NCBI GenBank assembly: GCA_964444685.1
Contig: CAYUIG010000002.1
Span: 1-64,000, forward strand
Source of the DNA: CAYUIG01 sp964444685
Lineage (GTDB): Bacteria; Gemmatimonadota; Gemmatimonadetes; Longimicrobiales; RSA9
Length of the DNA: 64,000 nt
Reading direction: 5' to 3'
In this document: one piece after another, positions 1 through 7,536 of the stretch
Layout: each line of letters begins with the position of its first letter
Position numbering within the stretch: the stretch's first letter is position 1
The notes under the pieces: generated by a model
The model's database searches: none
Told to the model about the DNA's origin: nothing
What the model saw: the letters and a program-made list of their open reading frames with translations, nothing else
Translations under genes and position numbers: made by a program

Positions 1-100
1 GGGACTTGTAGCCCGGAGCGTGCCGCCGCACTTTGAACCGTCCTTCACGCGGGAGCACGCTTGAGGCAGGACGCCACGCCCTTCGACGCGCAGAGCTGAC

Positions 101-814
101 ATGCCGGTACGCGAGCACGAGCGTTCCTCCATCCTCATGCGCGAGCCGACCGAACCGAAGCCGCGCGCACAGCCCGGTGCCCTGCGTGCAGCGTTCGGCT
201 GCGGCATTGCCTACGCACTGATCCAGCTCGGCGCGGTCGCCTACATGACGCGCTTCGTGCTGGCCGACAAGCCCGGCGCGGACGCGACCGCGCTGCGCAT
301 GGCGGCGTTCCACGTACGCAACGCGGACTCCATTCTCCTCGGCAACTGGCTGCTGGTCCTGCCGCTGCCCTTCTTCCTGATCTTCCTCGCCGGCCTGTTC
401 ATCGTCCTGCGACAGGCGGAGCGGACCGGCGTCTTCTCCGTTGCAACACTCGCGAGCGGCGTCGCGGTTGCCGTGTTGTGGCCGCTCGGCGCCTACGTTT
501 CGGACCTCGCCGTCGCGATGGCGCGTACCGGTGGCGATCCTGCGATCATCCAGGCGGTCGACATGGCCGCGCCGTGGACACTTGCACTCACCTCGCTGCC
601 ACGCTCTGTGCTGCTGGGGGCTTCGGGCATCGTCCTCTGGCGCTACGAGCTCGTCGCGCGCTGGATCCCCGCCACCGGACTGATCCTCGCGCCGCTCCTG
701 CTCATCGGCTCGGCCGCGACCGTTGCGCCGGGTGCGTTTCCATTCGCTGCATTCGGCAGTGCCGCGGCCGTGCTCTGGACCCTCGTGCTGAGCATCGCAC
801 TCATCCGGAAGTAG
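101..814 (+). CDS. Multi-pass membrane protein, DUF4386-like
   Basis: Unrecognised integral membrane protein of about 237 residues. After a polar N-terminus of roughly 30 residues there are five or six hydrophobic segments, the clearest near residues 30-52, 80-102, 112-132 and 205-235. There are no catalytic motifs. The overall pattern, with a long exposed stretch after the first helix, resembles DUF4386-type proteins, but this is a resemblance only. Neither the ATG at 101 nor the ATG at 137 has a convincing Shine-Dalgarno, so the start is open; the shorter form keeps every membrane segment. The DUF4287 gene begins two bases after the stop codon, so the two are probably co-transcribed. Confidence 0.7.
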   Translation: MPVREHERSSILMREPTEPKPRAQPGALRAAFGCGIAYALIQLGAVAYMTRFVLADKPGADATALRMAAFHVRNADSILLGNWLLVLPLPFFLIFLAGLFIVLRQAERTGVFSVATLASGVAVAVLWPLGAYVSDLAVAMARTGGDPAIIQAVDMAAPWTLALTSLPRSVLLGASGIVLWRYELVARWIPATGLILAPLLLIGSAATVAPGAFPFAAFGSAAAVLWTLVLSIALIRK

Positions 815-816
815 CC

Positions 817-1386
817 ATGGCTTCTCCCAACGAGATGATGGCCGCGGCGTCCGCTTCGATGCGCGAGCGGACCGGGCGCACGCTCGAGCAGTGGGTCGCA
901 CTCGTAAAGAAGAGCGGCATCGATCCGCTCGATCAGAAGGCGGTGCGTGCCTGGCTGAAGGACGAGCACGGCGTGCCGCAGAACTCGCAGTGGGCCATTG
1001 CCGATGCCGCGGCGCGCGCGGCCGGCTGGGAACGACCCGATGTCGAGGAGTACATCGACGGACAGTATGACGGAGCAAAGGCGGCGCTGCGCCCGATCTT
1101 CGAAACACTGCGCACCATCATCGAATCACTCGGCGACGACATCCGCGTCGAGGGTCGCGGCGGCTACACACCCTTCGTACGCCGCCGCCAGTTTGCGGCC
1201 ATCGCCGCCGCGACGCGCACGCGCGTAGATGTCGGGCTGCGTTACACGGATCCGCCCAGGTCGAAGCTGCTCGTGGAGGGACGCGCGCCCGGCCAGGGCA
1301 CACACCGTCTGGGCTTGAGCTCCGTCGACGACATCACACCTGAAGTCGAGCGGCTCCTGCGCATGGCGTACGAGCAGAACGGCTAG
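817..1386 (+). CDS. DUF4287 and DUF5655 domain protein
   Basis: Soluble protein of 189 residues. The N-terminal half has a DUF4287-like pattern: a helical segment with RTGRTLEQWVALVKKSG, then KAVRAWLKDEHGVP. The C-terminal half has a DUF5655-like pattern: LRPIFETLRTIIESLGDD followed by TPFVRRRQFAAI and a strand-rich tail. This pairing is common in proteins annotated as hypothetical or predicted transport associated; no biochemical role is established to my knowledge. The ATG at 817 lies two bases after the preceding stop, consistent with translational coupling. An in-frame upstream extension exists but would run back through the membrane-protein gene in another frame, so 817 is preferred. Confidence 0.8.
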   Translation: MASPNEMMAAASASMRERTGRTLEQWVALVKKSGIDPLDQKAVRAWLKDEHGVPQNSQWAIADAAARAAGWERPDVEEYIDGQYDGAKAALRPIFETLRTIIESLGDDIRVEGRGGYTPFVRRRQFAAIAAATRTRVDVGLRYTDPPRSKLLVEGRAPGQGTHRLGLSSVDDITPEVERLLRMAYEQNG

Positions 1387-1387
1387 C

Positions 1388-2635
1388 TCAGGGCGCCGAT
1401 ACCTCCGCCAGTCCCGCCATCGACAGCGCGAGCAGCAGCACGATCTTCGTGGCCGGGAGTGCATCCGGCACGTTCGCCCACTCCGACAGCGTGTGCTGGT
1501 CACCGCCCGTCGTGCGCCCGATGGCGATCGATGGAATCCCGCGCACCACGCCCTCATTCGCATCGGTCGACCCGGTCGCCGCCGCGCGCGCCGCGATGCC
1601 CACGTGCTCGTGCACGGCCAGCGCCGTCTGCACCAGCGGATGCTGGCGCCGGTCCGCCAGCATCTCCGCCGTGCCGCCCGCGCGCATTCGGTTCACCACT
1701 TCCTTCCTCCAGCCCACACCATGCGACGACGCCGCCGCCGCAACCCGGCGCTCGATCTCCGCGTCCAGCGAGTCCAGCAGCGCGGGGTTCACCGACCGCA
1801 GGTCCATCGTGAACGATACATCCTCCGGAATCGCGTTGAAGATCTTGCCGCCATCCAGCATCCCGACGTTGTAGACCGCACCGCCGCGCCCGTCCGGAAT
1901 CTCGATCTCGTAGATCGAGCGAATCGCATCCGAGAGGGCACGCGCCGGATGCGGCTTCCCCGCCGAAGTGTTCGTATGCGACCCCTCGCCCGTGAAGTGG
2001 TAGCGCGTCCAGTAGATCCCCAGCGCACCGTAGTTCACGCTCGGGAGTCCGCCATCCAGCGCTACCAGCACAGCCGCGACGCCCGGATTGTGGTCCAGCC
2101 AGTAGCGCATGCCGTTCAGCCCCAGCTCCTCCTGCGCGGTGCCGATGAAGACGATGTCACCGCGCGTGCGCACCTGCGCGCGGTTCAGCGCGCGCACCAC
2201 CGCCAGCATGTTCGCGACCGATGCGCTGTTGTCGAAGATCCCGGGCGCCCGCAGCACATCACCGTCGCGACGCACGGTCACATCCGTGTCGAGCGGGTGC
2301 ACCGTGTCGAGGTGCGCCGCGAACACGATCGTTTCGCCGCCGCCCGTGCCCTTCCGCACCGCGATCACGTTCCCTATCGAATCGATGGTGACCTCCAGCC
2401 CCTCCGCCTCGAGCTGCGCCTTCACGTACGCCGCGCGCTCCTGCTCGTGCTCCGACTTCCCCGGGATCTCCGTGATCCGGATCCACTCCTCCACCTGCGC
2501 CCCGAAGTTCGACTCGATCCAGCTCAACGCGCGCGCAACGTCCGGCCGTTCCGCGATGGATGCATCGAACCGGTTCTGTGCCTCGATGGCCTGACATGGA
2601 AGAAGCAGGGCGAGTGCAATAGCGAGTGGACGCAT
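1388..2635 (-). CDS. Secreted M20/M25/M40 family metallopeptidase
   Basis: Predicted exported zinc aminopeptidase or carboxypeptidase-like hydrolase of 415 residues. The N-terminus MRPLAIALALLLPCQA is a signal peptide. Family landmarks are FAAHLDTVHPLDTD (first metal ligands), the catalytic-glutamate region GTAQEELGLNG, an inserted dimerisation domain around the middle and a C-terminal GSTDANEGV segment. The ATG at 2635 is preferred over one 15 bases upstream because a GGAGGT Shine-Dalgarno sits seven bases before it and the signal peptide then begins normally. Substrate is unknown; the signal peptide suggests periplasmic peptide scavenging. Its stop lies next to the convergent DUF4287 gene. 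Confidence 0.88.
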   Translation of the reverse strand: MRPLAIALALLLPCQAIEAQNRFDASIAERPDVARALSWIESNFGAQVEEWIRITEIPGKSEHEQERAAYVKAQLEAEGLEVTIDSIGNVIAVRKGTGGGETIVFAAHLDTVHPLDTDVTVRRDGDVLRAPGIFDNSASVANMLAVVRALNRAQVRTRGDIVFIGTAQEELGLNGMRYWLDHNPGVAAVLVALDGGLPSVNYGALGIYWTRYHFTGEGSHTNTSAGKPHPARALSDAIRSIYEIEIPDGRGGAVYNVGMLDGGKIFNAIPEDVSFTMDLRSVNPALLDSLDAEIERRVAAAASSHGVGWRKEVVNRMRAGGTAEMLADRRQHPLVQTALAVHEHVGIAARAAATGSTDANEGVVRGIPSIAIGRTTGGDQHTLSEWANVPDALPATKIVLLLALSMAGLAEVSAP

Positions 2636-2658
2636 CGTGGTCACCTCCATGAACGACT

Positions 2659-2824
2659 GTTCACCACAGAGGCGCAGAGGACGCTGAGAACGGAAGGAGG
2701 CGGCGCCATCGTGATCTCACGACGAAGCAACACACAATTTCCATTCTCGGCGTCCTCGGCGTCCTCGGCGGCAAAATACTTTGTTGTTCTCCGCGTCCTC
2801 TGCGCCTCTGTGGTGAATGTAGTT
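2659..2824. repeat. Family B inverted repeat element B1
   Basis: Left arm 2659-2693 and right arm 2786-2820 are near-perfect reverse complements over about 28 bases. Each arm consists of 8-9 base units such as CACAGAG, GCGCAGAG and GACGCTGAG. A partial extra right arm (GGCGTCCTC units) lies at 2745-2770 and a degenerate copy at 2829-2850. The element fills the gap between the M20 peptidase start and the metalloprotease stop, both on the minus strand. It could fold into a long hairpin in RNA. Confidence 0.85.
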
Positions 2825-2849
2825 CGTATGAGCCACAGAGCCGCAGAGG

Positions 2850-5327
2850 TTAGCCCTCCGAAGGATCGAGCAGCTTCTCGATCTCCATCCGCAGATCCCG
2901 CAGATGCAGCCTCGTCATCCCATCTCCGGCCCGCGGAATCGCGTTCGCGATCACACGGTCCAGCTCCTGGAGATGTCCGCGCAGCGTCGGCCTCACATCC
3001 GACTCGAAGCGCGCCGGCGGCTGCGGGAACCCGGGCGGCAGCTGCGGCGGCGGCGGCGGATTCAGCGTGCGCGCGATCGCCTCGAGATACGCGCGCTGCA
3101 GGTTGCGGCGGTACACGTCGATCCGCACGCTGCCGGCGGAGAGCTCGCCCCACACGCCGGAGCGCAGGTCCTCGAGCAGCTCCGCGATCGTGTACGAACT
3201 CCCCGGCCGGCCAGCCAGTGCCTCGTACTCGATCAGCCGGTTCAGACGGTTCTCGTTGAACAGCGCGTTCAGCACGCCCGCCTGCGCCTGACGGATGCGC
3301 CGGACCTGGCCCTCGGCCTCGATGCGGAACAGCACGTCCGGATCCAGCAAAAAGGCCGGCACGCGGAACGCGTTCGCATTCAGGTAGCGCACCGCTTCGC
3401 GCTGCCGCGACTCCGGCATCGGCTCGAAGCGCGGACCCGTGCCGTACTTCTCCTGCGTGCGCGCGCCGCCGACAATGGCGGCGACGTGGCCGTTGTAGCG
3501 GCCCCACTGCGACACGACGTTGCCGTACAGCTCGGCGAGGAGCTCGTAGTCCTGCCCCGGCCGCTCGGCCACGGACATCAGCATGCCCATCACGCGCTCG
3601 AGGTTCTTCATGCCGAGCCCGCTCGACTTCACCGCGTTCTCGTCGCCCACGGCTTCGGTGAGCGCCTCGGGATCGTTGGGCGAGTCATCGGTCGTGTACC
3701 GGAACCATGGAATCGTGTCCTGCATCCGCGACCATCGGTCCAGCGTGGTCCACTCGTCGTCCGGCGTGCGCGCACCCGGGATCGGCGTATGGCCCCACAT
3801 GATCGCGTACTTGTCGTACGGCCCGACACCCGGAATCAGCAGATCGACGGGGATGTTGTCCTCGGGCTGCGCCACGTAGTTGAAGCGCGAGTAGTCCATC
3901 AGCGTTGCGACGTGCCCGCCCATGCGCCGCAGGAAGTCCGCGCTGCGCAGGCTGTCGGCGGGATACATCGCGCTCGCCTTCATGTTGTGCGGGAAGCCGA
4001 TCGCGTGACCGACCTCGTGCGTCACCACGTACGCCACCAGCTTGCCCATCAGCGAGTCGGGCAGCGGCAGCCGCTGCGCGCGCGGGTCGAGCGGGCCGAC
4101 CTGCGTGAAGTACCAGTTGCGCAGCAGGTTCTGCACGTTGTGGAACATGTTGACCTCCGCCTTCAGGATCTCTCCCGTGCGGGGGTCCGCCATCTGGCCG
4201 CCGGTCGCGTTCGCGACGGTGGACGGCCGCCAGTAGATCATCGAGTGGCGCGCATCGTACATCGACCACGTCGAGTCATCGGGCGCTTCGCGCGCCTCGA
4301 TCGCGTTGCTGAAGCCCGCCTCCTCGAACGCAGGACGCCACGCCTCCACGCCGTACTTCACCCATGGCACCAGCCACTCGGGCGTGGCCGGGTCGATCCA
4401 GAAGACGATGGGCGTCACAGGATCCGAAACGGCGGCGTTCGGGTTCTGCTTCTCGAGACGGAAGCGGCGGATGAAGCGTCGCGTCTCCGCCCGGTGCTCG
4501 GGCCGGCTGTAGTCGATCGTCTGCACGGAGATGTAGCCCACGCGCTTGTCGTACAGCCGCGGCATCATCGGATCCTCCGGCAGCTTCCGGATGCTCCAGT
4601 GCGTGCGCGCGGTCACGGTCGTCGGGCGTGCGCCCTGGCCCGATCCGGGCGGCGGCGGCTGCGTGCCGGTCTGCGTCCCCTCGACCTCGACGTTCTCCGG
4701 GAACGCAGCCACCCACTCGATCCACGTGCGGTCCGCCTGTGGCTGGTTCACCGCCGCGAACTCCGCGATGTTCGTCGTGAACAGCTTCGTGGCATCGATG
4801 ACGATCGCGCTGTCGCCCGGTGCGTAGCTCTCGATGTTGAAGCTGGCGATGATCGGGCCGTAGTTCATCATCGACACGGCGCGGTAGATTGCCGTGTTCG
4901 AGTCGGCGCTCACGGTGTAGGACTGACCGCGCAGCAGGATGCGGTTGCCCTCCTTCTCCCACGTGACGACGTTCCCGCCCTGCTGGCCGTTGCCGCCGAC
5001 CGTGCGACGCAGCACCAGCATCTCCTTGCCGAGCTCGCTGCGCGGAATCTCGAAGAACAGCTTTTCGTCGATGCGATGCGTGCGGAACAGCCCGCTGTCC
5101 GTCACCGCTTCCGACGTGATCACGCGGTTGTACGGCCGCGGTTGTGCCGCCGGCCGCGCACCGCCCGGACCGGCCGGGCCGCGGGCGCTGTCCTGCGCCT
5201 GGTTCGCTCCCTGGGCCGCACCGCCGGGAGCCGGACGCGCAGGGGGCTCATTGCGGGAACACCCTGCCGCGAGGAGGAAAAGCGCAGCGACTGCGGCAAG
5301 GCCGGAGAACATGCGAAGGCGTCGCAT
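2850..5327 (-). CDS. Zinc-dependent metalloprotease lipoprotein (DUF5117/DUF5118/DUF4953 type)
   Basis: Large exported metallohydrolase of 825 residues. The start MRRLRMFSGLAAVAALFLL followed by AAGC is a lipoprotein signal with lipidated cysteine, and GGAG lies about eight bases before this ATG. The central motif HEVGHAIGFPH at about residues 437-447 matches the metzincin zinc signature HExxHxxGxxH. The long strand-rich N-terminal part and the helical C-terminal part fit the DUF5117, DUF4953 and DUF5118 arrangement seen in outer-membrane-associated proteases of Bacteroidota and Gemmatimonadota. Residues 20-65 form a low-complexity Pro/Ala/Gly/Gln linker. The natural substrate is unknown. An in-frame upstream extension to 5597 would overlap the next gene and destroy the signal peptide, so it was not used. 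Confidence 0.9.
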   Translation of the reverse strand: MRRLRMFSGLAAVAALFLLAAGCSRNEPPARPAPGGAAQGANQAQDSARGPAGPGGARPAAQPRPYNRVITSEAVTDSGLFRTHRIDEKLFFEIPRSELGKEMLVLRRTVGGNGQQGGNVVTWEKEGNRILLRGQSYTVSADSNTAIYRAVSMMNYGPIIASFNIESYAPGDSAIVIDATKLFTTNIAEFAAVNQPQADRTWIEWVAAFPENVEVEGTQTGTQPPPPGSGQGARPTTVTARTHWSIRKLPEDPMMPRLYDKRVGYISVQTIDYSRPEHRAETRRFIRRFRLEKQNPNAAVSDPVTPIVFWIDPATPEWLVPWVKYGVEAWRPAFEEAGFSNAIEAREAPDDSTWSMYDARHSMIYWRPSTVANATGGQMADPRTGEILKAEVNMFHNVQNLLRNWYFTQVGPLDPRAQRLPLPDSLMGKLVAYVVTHEVGHAIGFPHNMKASAMYPADSLRSADFLRRMGGHVATLMDYSRFNYVAQPEDNIPVDLLIPGVGPYDKYAIMWGHTPIPGARTPDDEWTTLDRWSRMQDTIPWFRYTTDDSPNDPEALTEAVGDENAVKSSGLGMKNLERVMGMLMSVAERPGQDYELLAELYGNVVSQWGRYNGHVAAIVGGARTQEKYGTGPRFEPMPESRQREAVRYLNANAFRVPAFLLDPDVLFRIEAEGQVRRIRQAQAGVLNALFNENRLNRLIEYEALAGRPGSSYTIAELLEDLRSGVWGELSAGSVRIDVYRRNLQRAYLEAIARTLNPPPPPQLPPGFPQPPARFESDVRPTLRGHLQELDRVIANAIPRAGDGMTRLHLRDLRMEIEKLLDPSEG

Positions 5328-5431
5328 CGGGAAACTCCATGGAGTGGTCGGAATGCGGGCACGCGAACGGGCCCCGGGAAGACGGCCCAACTCTGGGATG
5401 ACGCGCAGCCTTTGTAAAGTGCTGGCGGCGA

Positions 5432-6595
5432 TCAGCTTCGGCCGCAGTATCCAATCGCGGTTTCCGCCAGCACCGCCGCCAGCCGCACCACCGATTCCAC
5501 GTCCACCCACTCCTCCGCGGCGTGCGCGCCGGCGCCGTGCGGTCCGATCACCACCGTGTCCACACCCGCGGCGGCCAGCAGCGCCGAATCCATCCACGGC
5601 GTCTCCCCGCGGAACGCGGGCGCCGCACCCAGCGCGGCCGTGAAGGCCTCGCCCAGTGCGCGCGTGAGCGGCGCGTCGCGCGTCGTCTCGAACGGATCGC
5701 GCGCGAGCATCGTGCGCGCCTCGATCGCCAGCTCGGGATCCGCCGCGCGCAGCCGATCGAGGATGCCGCGGATCTCGTCCACCGCCGTGTCCACCGTCTC
5801 ACCCGGGATCGTGCGCCGCTCGATCTGCAGGGCGCAGCGGTCCGCGTACGTGCTCCACCCCGTCCCACCGTGCACCGTGGCCGCATGCAGCGACGGCGGC
5901 CCCACGAGCGGATGGGGCGGCCGCGCGCGCAGCTCGCGCTCGATCGACTCCAGCTCCGCCAGCACCCGGCCCATGCGCAGATTCGCATCGACCCCCAGGT
6001 CCGGCCGGCTGCCGTGTGCCGCACGCCCGCGCGTCTCCACCTCGATCCAGACGAAGCCCTTGTGGGCCAGACAGATCTCGAGCGACGTCGGCTCCGTCAC
6101 GATCGCGCCATCCACCGCGTGATGCCGGATCACGTCCGCGGTCCCGAGGCTCGCCGCCTCCTCATCCGCGACGGCCGCCACGAGCAGATCGCCCTTCAAG
6201 CGCACGCCGCCGTCCCGCAGCGCCTTCACCGCAGCCAGACACGCCGCAAGGCTCCCCTTCATGTCGTACGCGCCGCGGCCGTACACGCGGCCATCCCGCA
6301 GCTCGCCGGAGAACGGCTCCGCCATCCCGTCCACACCGACCGTGTCGCAGTGCGCGTTCAGCATCAACCGCCGCCCGCTCCCGCTGCCGCGCACGGTCCC
6401 CACGACGCTGATGCGGCCCTGGATCGGTTCGTGACGCGTCACGTCGCAACCCAGCTCTTCCAGCACCCCCGCCACGTGCCCCGCGATCGCCGCCTCGCCG
6501 GCAGCGCCCGACACGAGGGAAGGGTTCACGGAATCGATGCGCACGAGGTCCTGGACCGCGCGCGTCGTGAAGTCGGCATCGATGGATATCGGCAT
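5432..6595 (-). CDS. M20 family deacylase/deacetylase (ArgE/DapE-like)
   Basis: Cytoplasmic amidohydrolase of 387 residues in the ArgE/DapE/ACY1 branch. Visible landmarks are LNAHCDTVGVDGM (first metal ligands), the bridging aspartate in VYGRGAYDMKGSLAA, ADEEAASLGT with the catalytic and metal glutamates, and EPTSLEICLAHKG, then a dimerisation domain and a C-terminal GPHGAGAHAAEEWV motif with the last metal histidine. No signal peptide is seen with the ATG at 6595. A longer in-frame extension runs into the divergent promoter region and lacks family features. It likely cleaves an N-acyl amino acid such as acetylornithine or succinyl-diaminopimelate, but substrate cannot be assigned because no amino-acid biosynthesis gene is adjacent. 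Confidence 0.85.
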   Translation of the reverse strand: MPISIDADFTTRAVQDLVRIDSVNPSLVSGAAGEAAIAGHVAGVLEELGCDVTRHEPIQGRISVVGTVRGSGSGRRLMLNAHCDTVGVDGMAEPFSGELRDGRVYGRGAYDMKGSLAACLAAVKALRDGGVRLKGDLLVAAVADEEAASLGTADVIRHHAVDGAIVTEPTSLEICLAHKGFVWIEVETRGRAAHGSRPDLGVDANLRMGRVLAELESIERELRARPPHPLVGPPSLHAATVHGGTGWSTYADRCALQIERRTIPGETVDTAVDEIRGILDRLRAADPELAIEARTMLARDPFETTRDAPLTRALGEAFTAALGAAPAFRGETPWMDSALLAAAGVDTVVIGPHGAGAHAAEEWVDVESVVRLAAVLAETAIGYCGRS

Positions 6596-6782
6596 GGCGG
6601 GAGCATGAGCCCGATCACTGCGGCGCGGCAAGTGCCCGAGGCGTCCCTGTCGGGTCGTACCGGCACGCGCGTAGACCGTCCCGCCGCGCGTGCCGGTCAA
6701 CCCCGCAGCCGTCACGGGTGGGAACGTCTGCGCGTGCGTGTTAGTATTCGCCGGTATCCCGTGGCTCTCACCCCGGCGGATC

Positions 6783-7526
6783 TTGCGACGCTTCCCGTCC
6801 ATCCTTCTGGCCACCAGCCTGCTGCTCGGCGACGCCGCGCTCGGCGGTGGCACGCCCCCGCCCGGCGAACGGCCGCACGCGTTCTACTTCACGCGCGCCG
6901 CCTACAGCGATGGCGGCCGCCGCTGGCGTGGCGCGTGGTCCACGGACTATCCGAAGGCGGACGAGCAGTTTCTCGTCGTGCTCTCACGCCTCACCAACAT
7001 CGATGCGTACCCGTTCTCCAACGCGATCCGGCTCGATGACCCCGAGCTGCGCATGTACCCGTTCCTCTACGCGCTCGAGGTCGGTTACATGTCGCTCACG
7101 CCGCCCGAGGTGAAGGGTCTGCGCGACTACCTCATGGCCGGCGGATTCCTCGTCATCGACGACTTCTGGGGCACGTGGGAGTGGCAGAACTTCGAGCGCG
7201 AGATCCGGCGCGTGCTCCCGGAGTACGAGATCGTGGACCTGCCGATGGATCATCCCGTGTTCACGACCTTCTACGAGATCGATCGGATCGAGCAGGTGCC
7301 CGCGTACCCGAACATCCAGCGCGGACGCACGCACGAGCGCGACGGCTTCGTCCCGCAGGTGCGCGGCATCTTCGATGACAAGGGCCGGCTCCTCGTCGTG
7401 ATCAACTGGAACACCGACCTCGGCGATGCGTGGGAGTGGGCCGAGCGTCCGGATTATCCGCTCAAGTACTCAACGTTTGCCATGCAGCTGGGCGTCAATC
7501 TCATTGTGTACGCCATGAGCCATTAG
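6783..7526 (+). CDS. DUF4159 domain protein, secreted
   Basis: First gene of the DUF4159-MoxR block. It encodes about 247 residues and resembles the gene at 13393: FYFTRAAYSDGGRRW near the N-terminus, a YPFLYALEVGYMSLTPPE segment, GGFLVIDDFWGTWEW, and a C-terminal MQLGVNLIVYAMSH that matches the VNYIVYAMTH end of its paralogue. The function of DUF4159 is not established; it recurs beside MoxR/VWA operons. The TTG at 6783 is chosen because it gives the signal peptide MRRFPSILLATSLLLGDAALG. GTG codons at 6738 and 6690 are alternatives, and none has a strong Shine-Dalgarno. It opens the plus-strand operon and faces the M20 gene across a divergent promoter region. Confidence 0.82.
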   Translation: MRRFPSILLATSLLLGDAALGGGTPPPGERPHAFYFTRAAYSDGGRRWRGAWSTDYPKADEQFLVVLSRLTNIDAYPFSNAIRLDDPELRMYPFLYALEVGYMSLTPPEVKGLRDYLMAGGFLVIDDFWGTWEWQNFEREIRRVLPEYEIVDLPMDHPVFTTFYEIDRIEQVPAYPNIQRGRTHERDGFVPQVRGIFDDKGRLLVVINWNTDLGDAWEWAERPDYPLKYSTFAMQLGVNLIVYAMSH

Positions 7527-7536
7527 CGGGGGTTGG

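Noticed and set aside
1..100. Gene in the first 100 bases
   Set aside because: A short frame exists but has no motif, no ribosome-binding site and conflicts with the membrane-protein gene.
2904..5417. Long open frame on the plus strand opposite the metalloprotease
   Set aside because: It is rich in Arg, His and Val, lacks any family motif and mirrors a strongly supported gene with zinc motif and signal peptide; a side effect of high GC.
6690..6782. N-terminal extension of the DUF4159 protein to GTG 6690
   Set aside because: The added 31 residues precede a well-formed signal peptide and show no conserved feature; TTG 6783 is better, though not proved.
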